This document shows positions 48,010 to 59,981 of a stretch of DNA of 64,000 nucleotides, in pieces. The stretch is from Budorcas taxicolor (lineage: Eukaryota > Chordata > Mammalia > Artiodactyla > Bovidae): NCBI RefSeq assembly GCF_023091745.1, contig NC_068910.1, positions 42,085,272-42,149,271 on the forward strand. Direction: 5' to 3'. Made by a program: the position numbers and the translations under genes. The number at the start of each line of letters is the position of its first letter. The first letter of the stretch is position 1. The notes under the pieces were generated by a model. The model was not told where the DNA came from. It saw only the letters and a program-made list of their open reading frames with translations, and made no database searches.

Positions 48010-48215
48010 CTCAGATGAACTAGATTTGAAGTTCTGATGCTAATACTGATCTGTGAACTTGACCTATCTGTACACACCTTGGTTTCCTCATTAGCAAAAT
48101 GGGGCTAATAACAGTGTCAACCTAGTAGAGTTATGATGACAGAAAAGACGCCAGAGTTAGCACGCACATCAGCATGGAGCCCAATCCGAGGCTGTGTTGA
48201 ATAACTGTTATCAGC
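48010..48215 (+). repeat. MIR SINE relic, near full length
   Basis: 'gaacttgacctatctgtac', 'ccttggtttcctcattagc', 'aaaatggggctaataacag' and 'gttgaataactgttatcagc' follow the entire MIR order. It is the best-kept MIR in the window. Confidence 0.8.
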
Positions 48216-49020
48216 TTATTATGATGTCTCTGAAATATATTATAAACTGTAAAGTACCACTGGATGTTATTACAGTCTATTTTTTTTCTAACAAGGAAAT
48301 ATACCATTGTGTATAAATCTTTTCTTCCTTATACATCATAACAGCACTTAAGGAGTTGCAAAAGAATCTATAAAATCATCTTGCTTCTCATCTTCTTTAA
48401 TAGTCATAAATGTAAACTGCACACATAATCATTTTTAATTTTCTTCCATACCAGAGTCCAGACTCAGATAGGAACTGCCTACTTTCACAATACTCCAGAT
48501 CAGTCAAACAGCCCTCTCTGACAATTTATTCAAAACACAACTGAAAGATGTGACCTAAGGAAGAAAAAAATCCGTGGTCTTTGTCTGGAGTTCCTGGCAC
48601 GGAGCACCTAAAATCTTTGGAATTACTTAAACGGTAGGCATGTCTTCAGTTATTTGTAAAAGTCCTCTTAGCTCATACACTAATGAAATAACTCACAGCC
48701 AGGCCCCTAGGTAGCCTCAGATTGGCGGCTGGCAACAGAAACACCAAATAGGATGTAGTGTCAGAATTGAATAGAGATGTTAGACTGCTGGTTGGTGTCA
48801 GAGAATTGTTGTTGGGATGATGCAAAAGGCAAGTCTTTGGTTCTGAGTCCTCTTTCACATGTTGATAATTGGACTGGGCACAAGCTCTAATTTTGCTATC
48901 TCCTCTCGTGATTTCTAGATTCATTCTCTAGAGGGGCAGGAGAGGCTGTCTGCCCCTGAGGTTCTCAGGCTATGTTTGTGGTTATGGAGATCCAAGGCAG
49001 TTGCTGGATATGGTGAAACT

Positions 49021-49082
49021 AAACTGTTGGGTTGCCCAAAATGTTCACTTGGGTTTTTCCATCAGATGCTATGGAAAAGATA
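49021..49082 (+). mobile_element. Mariner (BTMAR1-type) relic
   Basis: 'gttgggttgcccaaaatgtt', 'cacttgggtttttccatcag' and 'atgctatggaaaaga' match the terminal inverted repeat and hairpin start of the ruminant mariner element known as BTMAR1/Mariner1_BT. Only one end is present. The second arm, which should mirror the first, is missing after 49085. Confidence 0.65.
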
Positions 49083-49469
49083 TTAAGATTCTATTTCAGT
49101 CCAATGGCATCTTAGAAGCAACCTTGACTGATCTACTAGGAACTTTTCTTATTACAGCCATCCCTGGCATTGAGAAAAACCTACCAGCAATATAATGACA
49201 AGCATGTGCTTGCTTCCAAGATACGTACAAGGATATGAGTCAGCCAGAGGCCCAGGCAGTTCTCAAGAAGTATGTCGAACCAGACCCCTGTGCTTTCAGC
49301 CTTGGTTCAACATGTTTGAATTTAAATGACCTCATCAAGGTCACACAGCTAAGGTATCTTCATTTCCGCATTTACACAATAAGAAGTCATAGTAATTTTG
49401 AAAATGAGTTTGAAGAGCCACCTGTGTTAGACTCAACTGATAGCTTGCAATGTCAGGTTACATTGCCCA

Positions 49470-49550
49470 GGATCTGATGAATCAGATCTGAGTCTGTGAC
49501 CCTGGAATCTACATTATTAACAAGCACTCCAGGCAATTCTGATACCCAGT
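49470..49550. repeat. MER5/MER20-like hAT relic
   Basis: 'gaccctggaatctacatta', 'acaagcactccaggcaatt' and 'tctgatacccagt' match the interior of the common hAT-Charlie non-autonomous elements. A short fragment. Confidence 0.5.
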
Positions 49551-49582
49551 AAAAATAGCCAACTTCAACGCATAACTCTTTT

Positions 49583-49631
49583 TATTCCATGATCTCAATT
49601 TGATAATCAATTTGATAATCAATTCCATGAT
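49583..49631. repeat. AT-rich short tandem array with flanking direct repeats
   Basis: Two copies of caatttgataat-type sequence are joined head to tail (49596-49620), and attccatgat recurs on both sides (49583-49592 and 49622-49631). It probably arose by local duplication. Repeated aatcaatt words resemble homeodomain/ONECUT target cores, but this is only a word match. Confidence 0.7.
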
Positions 49632-51180
49632 TACCCTAGTTCTAGCATAATATTTTTCTAAGTGAGAAATAGGTAATCATTTGAGTAAGGGCACTAACCA
49701 TGCAGGCACTGCATACTCCAATATTAACTATTACTGAGTGGTAAGGCTAGTTATAGAAAATCACCTCTTCTGCAATGTGTCAAACTAGGTAATTCTCTCT
49801 AATGATACTCCCAAATTCCCTGCACAATTTAACACCTTAATCTTTGTACTAGCTCCTTTTGTGTGAGTTTTTCAGATAATGGTATTATCCTTCCATTTAA
49901 TTGGTCTATACACCAGACCAGTTGCAATTTTTGTGACTGATGCAGTAATTTCAGGCAATGAGCAAATACGTTTAAATAGTTAATGCTATGATGTATTACT
50001 CTTTAACCATTATAGAAGTACTCCTCAGAGTAAAACTGGATTTAATTCATTCTGATGTATTTAAATATGCAAAGGCTTCTAAACCTAAACATTAGCACTG
50101 GCTGATAAAATACATCTCCTTCAAAGGACATCCACTATTGCAAAGTTTCAGATTGCTGCTCCACCTTTTTTCTCTCCTTCCCTCCCATTCCTCCCTTTTC
50201 TTCCCTCCCTTTCATGCCATATTTGAATTATGTAATCTGCCCTTACACAGATATCTTTACATTTAAATATCTACACTTCTCAAAGCTTCTCAAACTGGCA
50301 TGTTGGGAAAATACAGGATGACTTGGATCATCTGCTGGATCTACATTTCCGCCTCCTTCATTTCAGGGGCCTTTAAACTGATGCCTCAGTGCACAGACTG
50401 CAGTCGTTTGCCATAAGTAAGGTAATTTAGGGTCACTTCACTGAGGCTAGGAAAATCTCAGGCTCACCAAAAATATTGTAATGGGTAGCTTAAAATCAAG
50501 ACTGTCTTGGATGGTGAAGGTCTCTAATTTTTATTACTACAAAAACATTCCAAGGGAACCCAAGAGTCCTCAGGTTTTGATACATGTTTATATACATGAA
50601 TATCTTCCCATATGCTAACTGCACAAAACAGACTCTCTGAACATGAATCCTAACCACTTGGGAAAGAATGAGTAGGATAGAAGCACGTACAACTTTAACA
50701 ATATGGTCAAAGCTACAGCCCATCTTCACCCTCCAGCATAAAAGGGGCATACTCACACTGGGCTGGGAATGTTCCTACACAGGTCTTCAGTCACAGCTAC
50801 TCAAACCGCGTGCCATCAGCAGTGCTGGTCTGTGAGCTACTATCTGTTCCTACTTCACAGCAAGTGCTAAAATTGAGACTAAAGTGTTATGAAACTTCAT
50901 AGAGAAATGACAGAACAACTTTATGCTTACTAGATCTAATAATGTAAAAAGGGAGCTTATACCATCAGGGAACAAGAAAAGTCTCAAATAAACAACCTAA
51001 AATTATAGTTAAAGGAACTATAAAAAAGACAAACAAATTCCAAAATGTTAGGGGAAGGAAAGAAATCATGAAGATCAGAGTAAAAAATGAATGAAATAGA
51101 CTAAAAAAAAGATGAATGAAACTAAGACTTAGTTTTTTGAAAAGACAAACGAAACTGATAAACCTTTAGCCACACTAGCT

Positions 51181-51382
51181 GCTTCCCTGGTGGCTCAGAG
51201 GTTAGAGCGTCTGCCTCTAATGCAGGAGACCTGGGTTCGATCCCTGGGTCAGGAAGATCCCCTGGAGAAGGAAATGGCAACCCACTCCAGTATTCTCGCC
51301 TAGAGAATCCCATGGACGGAGGAGCCTGGTGGGCTATAGTCCATGGGGTTGCAAAGAGTCGGACACGACTGAGCGACTTAAC
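51181..51382 (+). mobile_element. Bov-tA SINE inside L1-D
   Basis: 'gcttccctggtggctcagag' starts the tRNA-like head and 'ggacacgactgagcgactta' ends the body. L1-D sequence continues on both sides. The TSD is weak (actagct and actaact). Many CpG are retained. Confidence 0.93.
51191..51243 (+). promoter_or_regulatory. RNA polymerase III A and B boxes in Bov-tA
   Basis: The A box is tggctcagagg (51191-51201) and the B box ggttcgatcc (51234-51243). The B box fits the GGTTCRANNCC consensus perfectly. These internal elements direct Pol III transcription of tRNA-derived SINEs. Confidence 0.75.
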
Positions 51383-52590
51383 TAACTATCAAGAAAAATG
51401 GGGAGCTCAAATCAATCAAGTTAGAAACGAAAAGGAGAAATTACAACCAACACCACAGAAATATAAAAGCTTATAAGAGACCACTATGAACAACTATATG
51501 CCAATAAAATGGACAACCTGGAAGAAATGGGCAGAATCTCAAAAATGCATACTTTCCCAAGACTGAACCAAGAAGAAATGGAATAATGAACAAATACTGG
51601 TAATGAAACCGAGCCAGTAAATAAAAAATTTCCAACAAACAAAAGTCCAGGACCACATGGCTTCACAGGTGAATTTTAACTGAGAAGAGTTAACACCTAT
51701 CCTTCTTAAACTATTCCAAAAAAATTGCAGAGGAAGGAATGTATCTAAACTCATTCTATGAGGCCAGCACCACTCTGATACAAAAGCAGACAGAGATATT
51801 ATGAAAAAAGAAAATTATTACGAAAAAAGTCCAATATCATTGGAGAACATACACGTAACATCTTCATCAAAGTACTAGCAAACTAAATCCAACAATACAT
51901 TCAAAAGGTCAAACACCATGATTGAGTGGGATTTATTCCATGGTTGCAAGGATTTTTGAATATTTGCAAATCAGTGTGATATATTGTCAAACTGAAGAAT
52001 GAAAAAATATGATCATCTCAACAGATACCAAAAAAAAGCTTTTGATAAAAAAAAAATCAACATCTGCTTATGATAAAAACTCTCCAGAAAATGGTTCTTA
52101 AGGGAATATACCTCAACATAATAAAGACCACATATGACAAACCTACAGTTAATATCATACTCAATAATGAAAAGCTAGAAGAATTTCCTCCAAGATCAGG
52201 AAAAAGAAAATGATGCCCAATCTCATCAATTATGCCTAACCTTCTCATTCAACATAGTTTGGAAGTTCCTGCTGCAGAAATCAGAGAATAAAAATAAATC
52301 AAAGAAATCCAAATTGAAAAGGAAGAAGTAAAACTGTGGCTGTTTGCAGATATTAAGATAATATCTACTAGAGCTCATCAATGAATTCAGTAAAGTTGCA
52401 GTATACAAACTAATACACAGAAATCTTGCACTTTTATACATTAATAACAAATTATCAGAAAGAGAAATTAAGGAAACAGTCCCATTTACTACTGCATCAA
52501 AAAGAATAAAATACCTAAGGATAAACCAGCCTACAGAGATAAAAGGCATGTACTCAGAAAACTATGAGAAACTTATGAAAGAGGCTGAAG

Positions 52591-53200
52591 ATGAAACAAA
52601 AAGATATAAAGATATACTATGTTCTTGGATTCAAAGATTTTATACTGTTAAAACGACTGCTATCCAAGTCAATCTACAGATTCAATGCAATCCCTACCAA
52701 AATGTCTAGGGCATTCTTCACAGAACTAAAACAAATAATGTTAAAATGTGTATGGAACCACAAAAGACCACAAATAGCCAAAACAACCTTGAGAAAGAAC
52801 AGAGCTGGAGAAATCAAGCTCCTTAACTTCAGACTATATGGCAAAGCTACAGTAATCAAAGGGTTTCCCAGATGGCTCAGGGGTAAGGAATCCACCTACC
52901 AATGCAGGAGATGTGGGTTCAATCCTTGGTCTGGGAAGATCCCTTGGGAAGGAAATGGCAACCCACCCCAGTATTCTTGCCTGGAGAACCTCATAGAGGA
53001 GCCAGGCAGGCTACTGTCCATGGGATTGCAAAAAGTCAGACACAGCTTAGCAACTGAACAACAACAGCAATCAAAACATTAAGATACTGGTATAAAAACA
53101 GACACACAGATCAGTGGAAAAGAATAAAAAACCCAGAAATATATCCACATACTTATGGTCAATTAATCTATGAACAAAAAGGCAAGAATATAAAATTGCA
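52591..53200 (+). pseudogene. L1-D ORF2 remnant, RT-to-C-terminal region
   Basis: A 163-codon frame (52591-53082) starts in L1 ORF2 (RFNAIPTKMSRAFFTELKQ, CVWNHKRPQIAKTTLRK, LLNFRLYGKATVIK) and then runs by chance through the inserted SINE. The L1 part continues at 53076 with 'agatactggtataaaaacag'. Without the SINE the frame is broken by stops within about 100 bp. Confidence 0.8.
52861..53065 (+). mobile_element. Bov-tA SINE inside L1-D
   Basis: 'gggtttcccagatggctcag' starts the tRNA-like head; the body ends 'gcaactgaacaacaac'. TSD agtaatcaaa (52851-52860) and agcaatcaaa (53066-53075), 9 of 10. The B box is ggttcaatcc; here the CpG has decayed. Confidence 0.93.
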
Positions 53201-53997
53201 AAAAAAAAGCAGTCTCTTCAGTAAGTAGTGCTGGGAAAACTGGACAGTGACATGTAAAAGAATAAAATTAGAACATTTTCTGACACCATATACAGAAAAA
53301 AAAAAAACCCTCAGATTAAAGACCTAAATGTAAAACCAGAAAACACAAAACTACTAGAAGAAAACATAGGCAAAACACTCTTTGATATAAATCACTGCAG
53401 TGCTTATTCTTTTGTCTCCTAAAGCAAAGGAAACAAAAGTAAAAGTAAACAAATGTAAACTAACTAGACTTAAAAGCTTTTGCACAGCAAATGAAACCAT
53501 CATCAAAAGAAAAAGACAACCTACTGAATGGGAGAAAATACATGCTAATGATATGACCAATATAAGGAGTTAATATCCAAAATGGATAAACTATTCATAG
53601 AACTCAACTATTTTTTAAAAAATCCATTAAAAAATAGGCAGGAGACCTGAAAAGCCTTTTTTTTTCCCGTAGAAAACATATAGTCAATAGGAACATGAAA
53701 AGTCGTTCAACATCAGAGATATGCAAATTAAAACTACAAGGAGGTATCATCTCATACCTGTCAGAATAGCTATCATCTAAAAGACCACAATTAACAAATG
53801 CTGATAGAATGTGCAGAAAAGGGAACTCTCATATACCGCTGGTGGAAATATACAATAAATTGGTGCAGCTACTGTGGAAAGCAGTATGAAGGTTTCTCAA
53901 AAATCTAAAAATAGAAATACCTACCAAATGCTCCAGCAATTCCTGGGTATATATCCCCCAAAATGAAAACACTAATTCAAAAAGATACATGTACCCC

Positions 53998-54156
53998 TAA
54001 CTCAACCTGGGACTCTAGAACCAACTAGAGAGGTGGGATGCAGGTTCAACAGGGAGGGACATATGCTTATCTATGGCTGACTCATACTGATGTATGGAAG
54101 AAAGCAACACAATATTGTAAAGCAAGTATCTTTCAATTAAAAATTAATAAAATTTT
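53998..54156 (+). mobile_element. Very short L1 3' end (L1-E) inside L1-D
   Basis: Between exact 18-bp copies of aaaagatacatgtacccc (53980-53997 and 54157-54174) lies a 159-bp L1 3' UTR end. It has 'ggagggacatatgcttatc', 'tggctgactcatactgatg', 'gtaaagcaagtatctttcaa' and a run of AT-rich tail. It is in the same orientation as L1-D. Confidence 0.93.
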
Positions 54157-54283
54157 AAAAGATACATGTACCCCAATGCTCATCACAGCATTATTTACAA
54201 TTGCTAAGATATGGAAGCCCTAGTGTTCATCAACCAATGAACAGATAGAGAAGATGAGGTATGTGCAGAATACTATTTAGTTA

Positions 54284-54497
54284 TAAAAGTGAAAGTGTCA
54301 GTCTCTCAATCATATGTCACTTTGGAACCCCATGGACTGTAGCCCATCAGGCTTCTCTATCCATGGGCTTCTCCAGGCAAGAATATCAGACTGGGTTGCC
54401 ATTTCCTTCTTTAGAGGATCTTCCCAACTCAGGGATCAAATCTATGTCTCATGCTTAGCAGGTGGATTCTTTACCACTGAGTCACCTGGGAAGCCCA
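54284..54497 (-). mobile_element. Bov-tA SINE inside L1-D
   Basis: On the minus strand it starts 'gggcttcccaggtgactcag', then the tRNA-like head and Bov-A body. TSD tatttagtta (54274-54283) and tatttactta (54498-54507), 9 of 10. Confidence 0.92.
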
Positions 54498-54579
54498 TAT
54501 TTACTTAGCCATTAGAAAAGAATAAAATTTTGCCATTTGCAACAACATGGATGGACTTGGAAGGTATTATGCTATTAGT

Positions 54580-55187
54580 AGGGCTGACTTTATTTTGGGG
54601 GGCTCCAAAATCACTGCAGATGGTGACTGCAGCCATCAAATTAAAAGACGCTTACTCCTTGGAAGCAAAGTTATGACCAACCGAGATAGCATATTAAAAA
54701 GCAGAGACATTACTTTGTCAACAAAGGTCCATCTAGTCAAGGCTATGGTTTTTCCAGTGGTCATGTATGGATGTTAGAGTTGGACTGTGAAGAAAGCTGA
54801 GCACTGAAGAATTGATGCTTTTGAACTGTGGTGATGAAGAAGACTCTTGAGTGTCCCTTGGACTGCAAGGAGATCCAACCAGTCCATTCTAAAGGAGATC
54901 AGTCCTGGGTGTTCATTGGAAGGACTGATGTTGAAACTGAAACTCCAATACTTTGGCCACCTGATGCAAAGAACTGATTCATTTGAAAAGACCCTGATGC
55001 TGGGAAAGATTGAGGGCAGGAGGAGAACAGAATGACAGAGGATGAGATTGCTGGATGGCATCACCGACTCAATGGACATGAGTCTGAGTAAACTCCAGGA
55101 GTTGGTGATGCACAGGGAGGCCTGGTGTGCTGCGGTTCATGGGGCTGCAAAGAGTCAGACACGACTGAGCGACTGAACTGAACTGAG
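54580..55187 (+). mobile_element. BovB 3' end, copy I, inside L1-D
   Basis: Starts at the 'ggctgactttattttgggg' block and ends 'gactgaactgaactgag'. It keeps most BovB sequence of the last 600 bp. A possible TSD is ggtattat (54563-54570) and ggcattat (55188-55195), 7 of 8, but about nine bases between the left copy and the element are unexplained. Confidence 0.9.
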
Positions 55188-56684
55188 GGCATTATTTATA
55201 TTGATTGAAATACATCAGGTAAAGAAAGGCAAATACTGCATATCATTTATATGTGGAATCTTAAAAAATAAACCAGTGAATGTAACAAAAGGGAAACCAA
55301 ATCACTGATCCAGAGAACAAACTAGTGATTACCAGTGGGTAGAGTGAGGCGGGGAAGGGCATGACAGGGGTAGGGAATTAAGAGGTGTGAACTGCTATGT
55401 ATAAAATAAATAAGTAACAAGGATATATTGTACAACACAGGGAATATAGCCAATATATTATAATAACTATAAATGGAGTATAACCTTTAAAAGCTGTGAA
55501 GCTCTATGTTGTACATCAGTAGATTCTATAATATTTTCCATCAACTATATCTCAGATTTAAAAAGGGAACTCATATTTTGTATGTTTTTAATTTCATTAA
55601 TTTTTATTATAAATAAAAATTACAACAGACTTTAGTTAGTCTCATCTGCAGTGGGTTCAAAATTTTAAGAACACTGGTCCTTCACCATAGATCATTTGAG
55701 AAGCATTGCTCTGCATGGCAGCTTGCACTTAGTTCTCATGAGAAATCTCAGAAATGATAGAATTCCTAAGGCATGACGAGCCCATCTGTACAGATTCTAA
55801 AAGCCTACGCATTCCATATACAGGATATGGGCATGCCATACTCCACATAAGAGATGCAGAGAAATGGCAGGCTACCTCATGCTGTGTGTGCCAAAATTTA
55901 GTCAAGAGCCATAACTCAGGATCTCCAGGATGAAAGAAGCAGTCAAAAAGCAGGAAACACAGGGCAGAGGTGGCTGAGGCTAATGTTAGAGAGTCCAGAT
56001 GTGAGCTCAGCCAGCGCTAGGAACTATGACCTGGGTGGATGAACTAGGCCCTCTGATGAAACACATAAAAGTGCACCCAAAAAGAGAAGCCTCCTGGCTT
56101 GTAACAGCTGCACCCAGAGGCCATAGGTGGTGAGTGCTGCATAAAACAGCAAATGTGGGTTACAAAGACGGTGGGAGACTCTGTGAGCACATTAACATCC
56201 CCTGCTCAGCTTCTCTAAAGGGAAATGAATCCAGTATGGAAGCTGGGAATCTCAAGTGTCAGAGCTCTTGATGAGAGACACAAATAAGCATCTAGTCCAG
56301 GACCCTCAGGGGTGCTCTGAAACAAGGCCATGGACCTCTTCCCAACTCCCCTACTCCTGGGGGAGGGGGCCCTCTGAATTCATGGGGAGGGGCATGGGCT
56401 AGTTCCCTCCAGCAGCTTGTCCGCAATGAAGCGAGTGTTCACATGCTAAGAGAGAACATTCATAGCCCACTCCGGGAACCTTTGCAAATCTGTAAAAAGG
56501 CAGCTTTCTTTTTATAGTAATGAACACTACTATATCCTTCAGGCATTGCACAAAAATAACATTCAGGATGACCCTTGATTGTACTATTCTAGGTATAAGG
56601 TTCAACTAGTCAAACAAGCCAGGTACTGAGAAATAGGAGAATGAGTTTTCATGCTGCCCCAATCCTCCATCAGCCCTCACCCCT

Positions 56685-56700
56685 GACACACACACACACC
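56685..56700. repeat. (CA)8 microsatellite
   Basis: Short uninterrupted CA run. Confidence 0.85.
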
Positions 56701-58751
56701 TCCCATCACCAGCTCCCGGCGTGACTCAAGTTTCAAGGTTAAGGGTGACTTCCCCACTCTGGGTCTGCACCCCACTCAAGGTGTACAGAGACCTGTAAGA
56801 ATCCTCGGCTCAGGAATTCCAACACTTTCCATGTCTCTGATCTATTTTAAAAGTCAACAAATTCTGCCCTTACTGATTCCAACTGAAGGCGGGAAATGTC
56901 TTTAATTATTTACACCCAGCAAACACATTCCATCTTAGATCCTGTGAGAAACCCAATGAAATGCCAACTTCAAACCCATTTTTCTTTTTCTTAACTGATC
57001 AGAACTTGCTATTGCAATGGAAAGATGTGCCTGTATAAATAGGCGAAATGGTTAATAATAATTATATATGCACAAAAACAAAGGATGGGAGAAGAAAAAG
57101 CAATGCATCTAACCAAGTTTCTGACTGAGAACTTGGACTTTTCAAAGAAGTTTTAAGTTCAAGGATTGATCAAGAAGGTGTATGTCTGGTAGACAGGGAA
57201 AGGGAAAAGGTCGGTGCTACCAGAATGGGTCCAATGGCCCAGAAAAGCCAAATCCTTGTCACATCTCCAGAGCCATGAATCGCTGAGGGAACTGCTGCTG
57301 GATGGGAACTGGGTCAGTGGCAGGTGTGATGATATCTAATGCTTGAGGAGTCTTGGTTTCTTCCTGACTCTTTCCTTCTCCAAGGAAAATTCAGTCTTTG
57401 CTTTCTAGGCCTGACCCATCTGTCTGTCTTCGCCATGGAATTTCGTTTACCAAGACCATTTGTAACTTTAAAGACAAGTCTGATGTCTGTGATAGAAAAA
57501 ACTCATAAAGGCCTGAAGATCTAGTGAGACTGGCAATGGAAATGGAAAGAAACACCAAGTTGGAAGAGGGAAGAGAAAAGACTCTGTGCGGAGGGGCAGG
57601 AGAAAAGTCCATGCAGCCTTCAAGTCCAGAGACCCGGGGACATGCAGTGAGGTGGGGGAGGGGAGCTCCTGGCATGAGACATAGCCAGAGAAATCTAGAC
57701 AGTGATCACAGGGTTCTGTTGTGACTATGGGCCAGTGCTTGGGAATCCGCTTTGATCATTATCCAACAGTTGGCAACAGGGGGAGGCACAGGGAACAGTG
57801 GCATTTTGCAACATTGACACACCAAGGCACTCTTAACAAGCTTGCAAGGAATTATTTAGCTCTCTGGAAGACTGTACTTGTGTTTAATACAACTGTTTAC
57901 TGTCTCATTGGAGCTCAAGACACTGTAAAGTTACGCGCTAACTTGTTAATTTATGCCCAGTACAAAAGATATCCCCATACATTAAGGTTTTAATTATTCT
58001 ATATACATTAATCAGCCTTTGTATCAAACCTGACAAACTCAGTCTAACATTTCTAAGTTCATATAGATGTCCAATTTCTCAACTGTTCTTATAATCAGCT
58101 TGAACATTTCATCTGTGTCCTTAGGAATGAGTTAAGTAAAATTGTCACATGTTCATGTTATATGTGTATCAAGGTCGTATGTTTAACCTGTGAAAATGAG
58201 ACTATGACGAGAGTTAAGGGTATAAGACTCCTGCTGCTGCAATCATTACCATTTGCTTTTGTATTAAAGCCTCATTTTTTTAAAATTATTTTTTCAACTG
58301 TTAAACTCTTTCTGTTAACAACAACAAAAAGCCATCTGAGTTGCTGGGGAGTGTTAAGTCTTTCACATTTTTCCTAGAGTGGAAGCTCTACCTGGGGATG
58401 TCCTGAGGCCTGGGGGGCAGTGTAACTTCTAGACAGGACTCCGTGGAGTCTCCCATTTCTGGATGTTCTCTTGGTTCTAAAGGCTTTTGCATAGCCCCCT
58501 TGCCTAAGGTGGCAAGAATATGCTAATACTTTCTCAGTTTCTCATCTTCTTCAACAAAGAAGAAAATAAAATCACCACTGATTATCAAGCTGAGCCTCTC
58601 GGGACCAACTAAAAGAGGCAGAACTGCTTTCTAACTAGAGAAGCAAGTCACTGGACCACAGTGAGGCCCAGCAGAAAAAGTCCTAGTGAACAAACAGAAA
58701 AACCAAGTGTCCCAGGGCGCTCAACCCTGCCAATAAGTGAATCCCTCAGCA

Positions 58752-58785
58752 ATTTGCAAATTGCATTTTCACCTTTGGGGCGGGG
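58752..58785 (+). promoter_or_regulatory. Octamer-like and GC-box words (candidate only)
   Basis: atttgcaaat (58752-58761) is a palindromic POU-type octamer variant, and ggggcgggg (58777-58785) is a GC box for Sp/KLF factors. They lie within 35 bp in a repeat-poor interval. No transcript or conservation is shown by the sequence alone. Confidence 0.3.
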
Positions 58786-59981
58786 TGCCGGGGGGAAGCA
58801 GAGAAACATTTCCATTGCTATCTCTGAAAGAAATTGTATTTAGACTCCAATATCAGCATAAACACATGTGGATCTGTACTATTTTTCCAGTCATTGGAAG
58901 TGTTTATATCTGTTGAATATGTATTATTAAATTAATGCTGATTGGAGTTAGGAGGCAATTTTAGATTGAAATGTGTTTCATTGTGCTGTAGGTAAAGCTG
59001 AGTGTGGGAAGCAAATTATCTGCCAAATTGAACTTGCTGCACTCTAAATACCCATTCCTGGTGAATACTTGATTTCCTGATTATCTGCTTGGTTTCCTTC
59101 CCCCAGCTGACAGGCTCCTTCCAGAGCTGCCTTCTAAATATGGGGAGAAATCAGCATGTGGATGGAAGAGATGAGGGACATGCCCTAGGTCCTGACGAAG
59201 GGCCTGGGTCTCCCAGTGGTCCTTTAATAAGAAAATACTTCATGGATTGGGGTGGGGGGGCAGCCACTTGTGGGTTCCGTTTAAGTAAAGCCAGAGTTGA
59301 TTTTTTAACTAAATTAAGTCAAGACAAGAACTATATTCAGTGAAGAAGGCATATGGACTCCGATAAACTTAATAGGGAAAAAAGCAAGAGTGAGTCAGAC
59401 AAAGGTGGGTCTGAGTGGAAATGATCAGTTCTTATACAGCTTCAACAGGGAGAAACTGGTACTCGTCGCCCTATAGGACAGATTGCTATAAATGGCTGGA
59501 GTTTCCTGGGTGCGGCTGCTCCAAACTTTCTACTCTCTCCTCTTCCTGTGTCTTCACCATCACAGCAGCCAGGCTATGCTTCCCCAGGTGCTGCTTCCTG
59601 GCTCTACCTAGCTAACACTGGGGGGACCAGAGAAGCTACAGAGGAGGGGGCAAGGTGGAATGTGAAGAGACCCAGAATCTAGGAGCCCCAGCCACTTAGA
59701 TAAGCTGCACAATAGAAAATTCTCTGTACTGAGGTTCTGTGCCACATGAATGCAGTCACAGGAGGGTCAGATGCCAGAGACAGTCAACACGATCAAAGGC
59801 TATTCCACACCATGGCACTGTGCCCACTCAGCAGTGAAAAGAATAATATGATGTATCTGTTTTCAGTGGAATTTGACATATTTTTCCTTATTGGCCATCC
59901 ACTTGATGGCCGATAGGCTCAGCCCAAGAAAAATAAGAAACTGACAGGACAGCTACTTCAAGGAAGTCTTATTCAGTTATC

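Larger units (their letters stand above)
47065..50869. other. Unique and ancient sequence, no gene
   Basis: No gene supported. It holds MIR relics, a G-rich tract, a mariner relic, a MER5/MER20-like relic and a small AT-rich tandem array, each listed. The CT-rich run 50165-50215 is a polypyrimidine tract. Confidence 0.5.
50870..55565 (+). mobile_element. Older 5'-truncated L1 (L1-D), split by five insertions
   Basis: The plus strand carries L1 ORF2 from about the linker before the reverse transcriptase to the 3' end. Landmarks in order are the WFFEKxNxxDKPLA block (about 51110-51165), an RT palm region (51.4-52.6 kb), the MSRAFFTELKQIMLKCVWNH block (52.68-52.77 kb), and the C-terminus (about 53.8-54.56 kb). 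The 3' UTR runs to 'catcaactatatctcag' near 55555. Many stops and frameshifts show it is old. Inside are Bov-tA (51181), Bov-tA (52861), a short L1 (53998), Bov-tA (54284) and BovB copy I (54580). I could not define its TSD or exact 5' end. Confidence 0.85.
55566..59959. other. Repeat-poor unique sequence, no gene recognised
   Basis: About 4.4 kb without any recognisable LINE, SINE or MIR, unlike the rest of the window. Frames of up to 94 codons (for example 57391-57675 minus and 57721-57993 plus) have no known relatives to my knowledge. CpG dinucleotides occur in 'gttacgcgctaac' (57932-57944). A (CA)n run lies at 56685-56700. A GC box and octamer-like word are listed separately. Confidence 0.5.
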
